Assembly: GCA_017940105.1 (NCBI GenBank)
Contig: JAGAZG010000177.1
Location: 1-10,195 of the forward strand
Direction: 5' to 3'
Source of the DNA: Mailhella sp.
Lineage (GTDB): Bacteria > Desulfobacterota > Desulfovibrionia > Desulfovibrionales > Desulfovibrionaceae
DNA length: 10,195 bases
A model generated the notes under the pieces. That model was not told the DNA's origin and did not search any database. It saw only the letters and a list, made by a program, of their open reading frames with translations. Shown piece after piece: positions 6,765 through 10,195 of the stretch. The position numbers and the translations under genes were made by a program. Each line of letters begins with the position of its first letter. The first letter of the stretch is position 1.

Positions 6765-8170
6765 TAAAGCGTTTTACTGCCATCCTTTGCATCCTAAGCC
6801 TGCTGTTTCTTCCTTGCGCAGCCAGGGCCGGCATTTTTGGCGAATTCGGCCTGAAAGAAGAAATGGAGATGGGCAGGGAATTTGAAGTGATGGTCAAGTC
6901 ATCGTTGCCTGTCATAGAAGATCCCGAAATACGAAACTACATCCAGAATATTGTCCGCAAAATCGTGCAGAAACTGCCGCCTCAGCCGTATAAGTTCCCG
7001 GCAAGCGTTATTTTGCATGATTCCCTTAATGCCTTTGCATCGCCAGGCGGATTTGTTTTTGTGTTTTCTGGCCTTGTCATGCATTTGCGTCACGAATCTG
7101 AGCTTGCGGCGGTGCTCTGCCATGAAGTGGCGCATGTCACTCAGCGGCATATCGCAGGCCGTGTCGAAAGAGGCAGGATGATTTCTGCCGCATCCCTGCT
7201 TGGCGTGCTGGCCGGCGTTGCCGCCGGCATGGCCGGAGGAGGAAATGCCGGCAGTGCGGCTGTGGTCGGCGCTATGGCTGCTGGTTCTAGCGCCATGCTC
7301 AAGTACAGCCGCGTTGACGAAGACGATGCCGACCGCTTTGGCCTGCAATACCTTGTTCGCGCTGGGTATAACCCCAAGGGCATGCAGGGCGCCTTTGAAA
7401 TTTTAAAAAAGCAGGACTGGAGCAGGGCAGGTGCCATTCCAACCTATCTCATGACGCATCCTGATCTGGATACGCGCCTGACAAGCATACGGGCTGATTT
7501 GCAGGCTATGCCTGCGGCAGTGCTGAAGCGCGGTGAAGACGACCGCCGCTTCTTGCGCATACAGGCCTTGCTGTGGGCGCGGCATGGCGATCCTGGCGAA
7601 GCCATGCAGTTTTTTTCTAAGAAAAATGCGGGAGATCCCCTGACATTAATGGGCAAAGGAATGATTTCGGCCCGTCAGAACAAGGTGCATGAAGCAGAGC
7701 AATTTTTTCGGCAGGCCGTATCGCTGGCAAAGGGCGATTCCCTCATTTTGCGGGAGGCAGGCATTTTTGAGTACAGCAAGGGCAACGCCCAACGCGCAAG
7801 AAATTATCTTGAACAGGCCTTGAAAGCGGACGACCGCGATTATTACGGCAAGTTTTTTTACGCGCGCCTGCTTGACGATATTGGCGACAGGGCTTCTGCA
7901 CAGCAACTGTACCGTGAAGTTTTGCGCTATGTTCCAGAAGACAGCGAAGTGCACGAAAATTATGGCCGCTCACTTGGCATAAGCGGCAGCGCATGCCTGG
8001 GATATGTGCACCTTGCGTATGCATCACTGTTTTCAGGAAACATGCAAAAAGCAAAAAGCATGCGGGAGCGTGCTGCCAAAATTGCCGCAACGCACGAAGA
8101 AAAGAACCGCCTTGCCCAATATGACGCCAAGGCGTCAGAACGCGCAAAAATATTGAAAAAAATACATTGA
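6761..8170 (+). CDS. Exported M48 metalloprotease with TPR repeats (BepA/YfgC-like)
   Basis: A zinc-dependent endopeptidase of family M48 acting outside the inner membrane. BepA of E. coli, the closest well-studied relative in architecture, degrades stalled outer-membrane proteins and helps LptD assembly; the same role here is inference. There are 469 residues. Residues 1-23 are a signal peptide (KR, then a leucine-rich core, then AARA before GIF); the cysteine at its end lacks a lipobox. The zinc site is H121-EVAH125 with the third ligand E187 in EDDADRFG. Between them, about 142-180, lies a Gly/Ala-rich hydrophobic stretch, usual in this group. About 296-440 contains three to four TPR-like helix pairs (AEQFFRQAVSLAKGD, ARNYLEQALKADDRD, AQQLYREVLRYVPED). 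The start is chosen because the signal peptide begins there, although no good ribosome site is seen. cysS lies 22 bases before it and hslV 12 bases after it. Confidence 0.93.
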   Translation: MIKRFTAILCILSLLFLPCAARAGIFGEFGLKEEMEMGREFEVMVKSSLPVIEDPEIRNYIQNIVRKIVQKLPPQPYKFPASVILHDSLNAFASPGGFVFVFSGLVMHLRHESELAAVLCHEVAHVTQRHIAGRVERGRMISAASLLGVLAGVAAGMAGGGNAGSAAVVGAMAAGSSAMLKYSRVDEDDADRFGLQYLVRAGYNPKGMQGAFEILKKQDWSRAGAIPTYLMTHPDLDTRLTSIRADLQAMPAAVLKRGEDDRRFLRIQALLWARHGDPGEAMQFFSKKNAGDPLTLMGKGMISARQNKVHEAEQFFRQAVSLAKGDSLILREAGIFEYSKGNAQRARNYLEQALKADDRDYYGKFFYARLLDDIGDRASAQQLYREVLRYVPEDSEVHENYGRSLGISGSACLGYVHLAYASLFSGNMQKAKSMRERAAKIAATHEEKNRLAQYDAKASERAKILKKIH

Positions 8171-8182
8171 CAAGGAGCAGCA

Positions 8183-8722
8183 ATGAATCTCCAGGGCACA
8201 ACGATACTGGCTGTGCGCCGCGGCAACTGCGTTGCCATAGGAGGCGACGGTCAGGTTACCATGGGGCAGAGCATGGTTATGAAGCATACGGCAAAAAAAG
8301 TGCGCAGGCTGTACCATGGCAAAGTGATAGCCGGTTTCGCAGGCGCAACGGCCGATGCCTTTACACTTTTTGAACGTTTTGAAGCAAAACTTGAAGAATT
8401 CAGCGGCAACCTTCTGCGAGCTGCGGTAGAAATGGCAAAGGACTGGCGGCAGGATAAGTTTTTGCGCAAGCTTGAAGCGCTGCTCCTTGTTGCTGATGCT
8501 GACAGAACGCTGATACTCACAGGCAATGGAGACGTGGTAGACCCTGACGATGGCGTTGCCGCCATTGGATCCGGCGGTCCGTACGCTCTTGCTGCTGCCA
8601 GAGCGCTGCTGCAGCATACTGAGATGAATGCCGAAGACATTGTCACTGCTGCCATGGGAATTGCGTCTGAAATCTGTGTTTTTACCAACGGTCATCTTAC
8701 CATGGAGACAATTTCCTGGTAG
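8183..8722 (+). CDS. hslV: ATP-dependent protease peptidase subunit HslV (ClpQ)
   Basis: The proteolytic core of the cytoplasmic HslUV protease: two stacked hexameric rings with N-terminal threonine nucleophiles, fed by the AAA+ unfoldase HslU. At 179 residues it has normal length. The family sequence starts GTTILAVRRGN, so the nucleophile should be Thr6 after removal of a 5-residue leader; E. coli removes only Met. Other core residues are present: the GDGQVTMG block (21-28), the KK pair at 38-39 that supplies the active-site lysine, VIAGFAGATADAFTLFE (48-64) and S130 in IGSGGPYA. The C-terminus is intact and ends ISW. The ribosome site AGGAG at 8173-8177 is good. hslU is not next to it: a terminator and a convergent transporter gene follow. 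It is probably co-transcribed with the M48 protease upstream. Confidence 0.96.
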   Translation: MNLQGTTILAVRRGNCVAIGGDGQVTMGQSMVMKHTAKKVRRLYHGKVIAGFAGATADAFTLFERFEAKLEEFSGNLLRAAVEMAKDWRQDKFLRKLEALLLVADADRTLILTGNGDVVDPDDGVAAIGSGGPYALAAARALLQHTEMNAEDIVTAAMGIASEICVFTNGHLTMETISW

Positions 8723-8802
8723 CAGCCGCAGACTCTCATCACTGTGCATGGTTTAGGCCATTCTTTCTCAGGAACATACGATGTGATGCTTGCATGTGCA
8801 TG

Positions 8803-8852
8803 AAAAATAGGGGGCGGAGCATACAGCTCCGCCCCCTATGCATTCTGTTTTT
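8803..8852. terminator. Bidirectional intrinsic terminator between hslV and tctA
   Basis: A perfect 14-bp stem, ATAGGGGGCGGAGC (8807-8820) with GCTCCGCCCCCTAT (8826-8839), and a 5-base loop. On the + strand it is followed after a short gap by TTTTT at 8848-8852; on the - strand the A run at 8803-8807 gives an immediate U tract. It therefore ends transcripts from hslV and from the convergent transporter gene. The U tract is better placed for the - strand. Its placement 20 bases past the transporter stop and 84 past the hslV stop fits this shared role. Confidence 0.88.
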
Positions 8853-8859
8853 GACAAGG

Positions 8860-10195
8860 TTATGCGCTTTGCCGCGCTTTGCGCTTGTCGAGGATGAGCG
8901 GCACGACAATGACAAGGATAGTCAGCATCAGAATGGCGCACGATATGGGCCGCTCAAAAAACACAAGCGGGTTGCCGGCAGAATTGGACAATCCTTCGCG
9001 CAGCCTCTGCTCAAAAATGCTTCCGAGCACGACACCCATGACCAGGTTGACCACAGGCCAGTCAAATTTGAGCAAGAGGTAGCCTAGCACGCCGAATATC
9101 AGGGCCACGCCCACGTCAAAAAAGCTTGTGTTCACGCTGTAAATGCCCATCAGGGACATGACCAGTATGACTGCAGACAGAATGCCGTTCGGCACTTTCA
9201 CTATCATGGCAAAAGGACGCAGCCACAATATGAGCATGATCAGGCAGAACACATTGATAAACAGCAATGAAACATAAAGCTCGTTGATCAGCACAGGTTC
9301 CTTTACCAGCAGCAGAGGGCCTGGATAAATGCCGTTAATGGTAAACACCCCCAGAAGAACGGCGCTGATGGAATCGCCGGGTATTCCGAGCGTCAAAAGC
9401 GGAATCATGGCTCCGGCAGGCACGGCATTGTTGCCTGATTCAGAGGCAATGCAGCCCTCGGGCAAACCTGTGCCAAATTTTTCGGGATGGCCAGAAATCT
9501 TTTTTGCCGTTTCATACGAAAGAAACGAGGCAAGCATGGATCCAGTGCCTGGCAGCAGGCCGACAAATGTGCCGACGAGCCCGCCTGCCAGCAGAGTCTT
9601 CCAGCGCCGAAGAACTTCCCATATCTTGGAAAGATCCAGCGAACTGCGCGACAGATGGATATTGGCACCAGTCGCAAGAATATGCTTTTCTGCAAGAATC
9701 AGGGCCTGCCCCACGCCAAAAAGCCCAAGGCATACCGGGGTGATCTGCAGTCCGCTCTGCATGTCTGTCAAGCCAAAGTTGTAGCGTGCCGAAAGCGTTG
9801 TGGAATCAAGCCCGACGCAGGCGGCCCACAGGCCGATGGCGAGCAGGATAAGCGACTCCATGAGTTTTTTTCGGTTTGCCATGACAACAAGCACTATGCC
9901 AAAAAGAGCCGCGGCAAAATATTCTTCTGGTGCAAAATTCTGGGCGATCCCGGCCAGCACCGGCGCCATGAATACCAGGCAGACGACGCTTATGATCCCG
10001 CCGCCGAACGAACCGACAATGACGGCAGAAAGAGCAAGCTGGCTTTCGCCGCGCTGCGTGAGGGGAAAGCCGTCAAAGCTGGTTATGAGCGAAGACGGCA
10101 CGCCGGGCGTGCGCATGAGAACGGCAGGAATGCCCCCGCCAAAATACCCGCCGCAAAATACGCCCAGAAGAAGCGAAAGGGCTGATCCGGCATCC
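8860..10195 (-). CDS. TctA-family large membrane subunit of a tripartite tricarboxylate transporter (5' end beyond window)
   Basis: The large integral membrane subunit (about 500 residues, about 12 spans) of a TTT-family solute importer, which works with a small membrane subunit (TctB) and a periplasmic binding protein (TctC) and is driven by an ion gradient. The frame stays open to the window edge, giving 444 visible residues; about 50-60 N-terminal residues are missing. The ATG at 10116 is internal, because the codons before it encode GVFCGGYFGGGIPAVLM, part of the first TctA signature, followed by RTPGVPSS and DGFP. The second-half signature is also present: GLLPGTGSMLASFLSYETAKK, then FGTGLPEG, ESGNNAVPAGAMIPLLTLGIPGDSISAVLLG. 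The C-terminus has several further spans and a basic KRKARQSA tail. Substrates in this family include citrate and other carboxylates; none can be assigned. tctB and tctC would be expected upstream of this gene, beyond position 10195. Confidence 0.92.
   Translation of the reverse strand, partial: DAGSALSLLLGVFCGGYFGGGIPAVLMRTPGVPSSLITSFDGFPLTQRGESQLALSAVIVGSFGGGIISVVCLVFMAPVLAGIAQNFAPEEYFAAALFGIVLVVMANRKKLMESLILLAIGLWAACVGLDSTTLSARYNFGLTDMQSGLQITPVCLGLFGVGQALILAEKHILATGANIHLSRSSLDLSKIWEVLRRWKTLLAGGLVGTFVGLLPGTGSMLASFLSYETAKKISGHPEKFGTGLPEGCIASESGNNAVPAGAMIPLLTLGIPGDSISAVLLGVFTINGIYPGPLLLVKEPVLINELYVSLLFINVFCLIMLILWLRPFAMIVKVPNGILSAVILVMSLMGIYSVNTSFFDVGVALIFGVLGYLLLKFDWPVVNLVMGVVLGSIFEQRLREGLSNSAGNPLVFFERPISCAILMLTILVIVVPLILDKRKARQSA

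Noticed and set aside
8723..8802. Short repeated TGCATG words and CATCAC/GTGATG inverted pair after hslV
   Set aside because: Six-base matches are expected by chance in this length and composition; no site or element is supported.
10114..10116. ATG as the start of the transporter gene
   Set aside because: Codons upstream of it to the window edge are open and encode conserved TctA sequence, so it is an internal methionine.
9487..10185. 232-codon + strand frame opposite the TctA gene
   Set aside because: Very rich in Lys, Arg and Gln, no motif, and fully antisense to a TctA sequence with both family signatures intact.

Overview
This window reads as an ordinary, gene-dense bacterial chromosome segment of moderately high GC. 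It has seven genes in a row on the + strand and one convergent gene on the - strand that runs off the right edge. The set is a Gram-negative type: an exported BepA-like M48/TPR protease, HslV, single-gene gltX and cysS, and a TctA-family transporter. The sequence style and the cysS / M48-TPR / hslV order look to me like a deltaproteobacterial sulfate reducer or relative (Desulfovibrionales: Desulfovibrio, Bilophila, Mailhella-like). That taxonomic call is inference from memory, not from a search. I see no phage, insertion sequence, CRISPR array, tRNA or rRNA.

Layout. 57-1325 is lysA (diaminopimelate decarboxylase, last step of lysine synthesis), closed by a good intrinsic terminator at 1362-1404. 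1431-2834 is a MATE-family multidrug/Na+ antiporter. It is followed after 7 bases by 2842-3735, a soluble DUF2156 protein related to the C-terminal catalytic domain of MprF lysyl-phosphatidylglycerol synthases; the two are almost certainly co-translated. 3808-5199 is gltX and 5281-6738 is cysS, two class I aminoacyl-tRNA synthetases separated by 81 bases that contain an 11-bp hairpin. 6761-8170 is an exported M48 metalloprotease with C-terminal TPR repeats. 8183-8722 is hslV, the threonine protease of the HslUV complex, without hslU beside it. A perfect 14-bp hairpin flanked by A and T runs (8803-8852) serves as a bidirectional terminator. The convergent TctA-family membrane protein (from 8860 leftward-reading, missing its N-terminus) completes the window.

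How the genes fit together. From the DUF2156 gene to hslV the gaps are short (7 to 81 bases) and no intrinsic terminator is visible between them, so transcription may run from the MATE gene, or from gltX, through hslV. The themes are amino-acid supply and tRNA charging (lysA, gltX, cysS), envelope function (MATE, DUF2156, M48/TPR) and protein quality control (M48, HslV).

The most interesting points are modest. They are a nine-codon reading frame joining cysS to the M48 gene by ATGA overlaps at both ends, the orphan hslV, the MATE-DUF2156 pair beside tRNA synthetase genes, a GluRS zinc site that lacks the E. coli histidine ligand but keeps a tyrosine alternative, and the hairpin ahead of cysS. 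I do not find convincing evidence of a novel biological system here.
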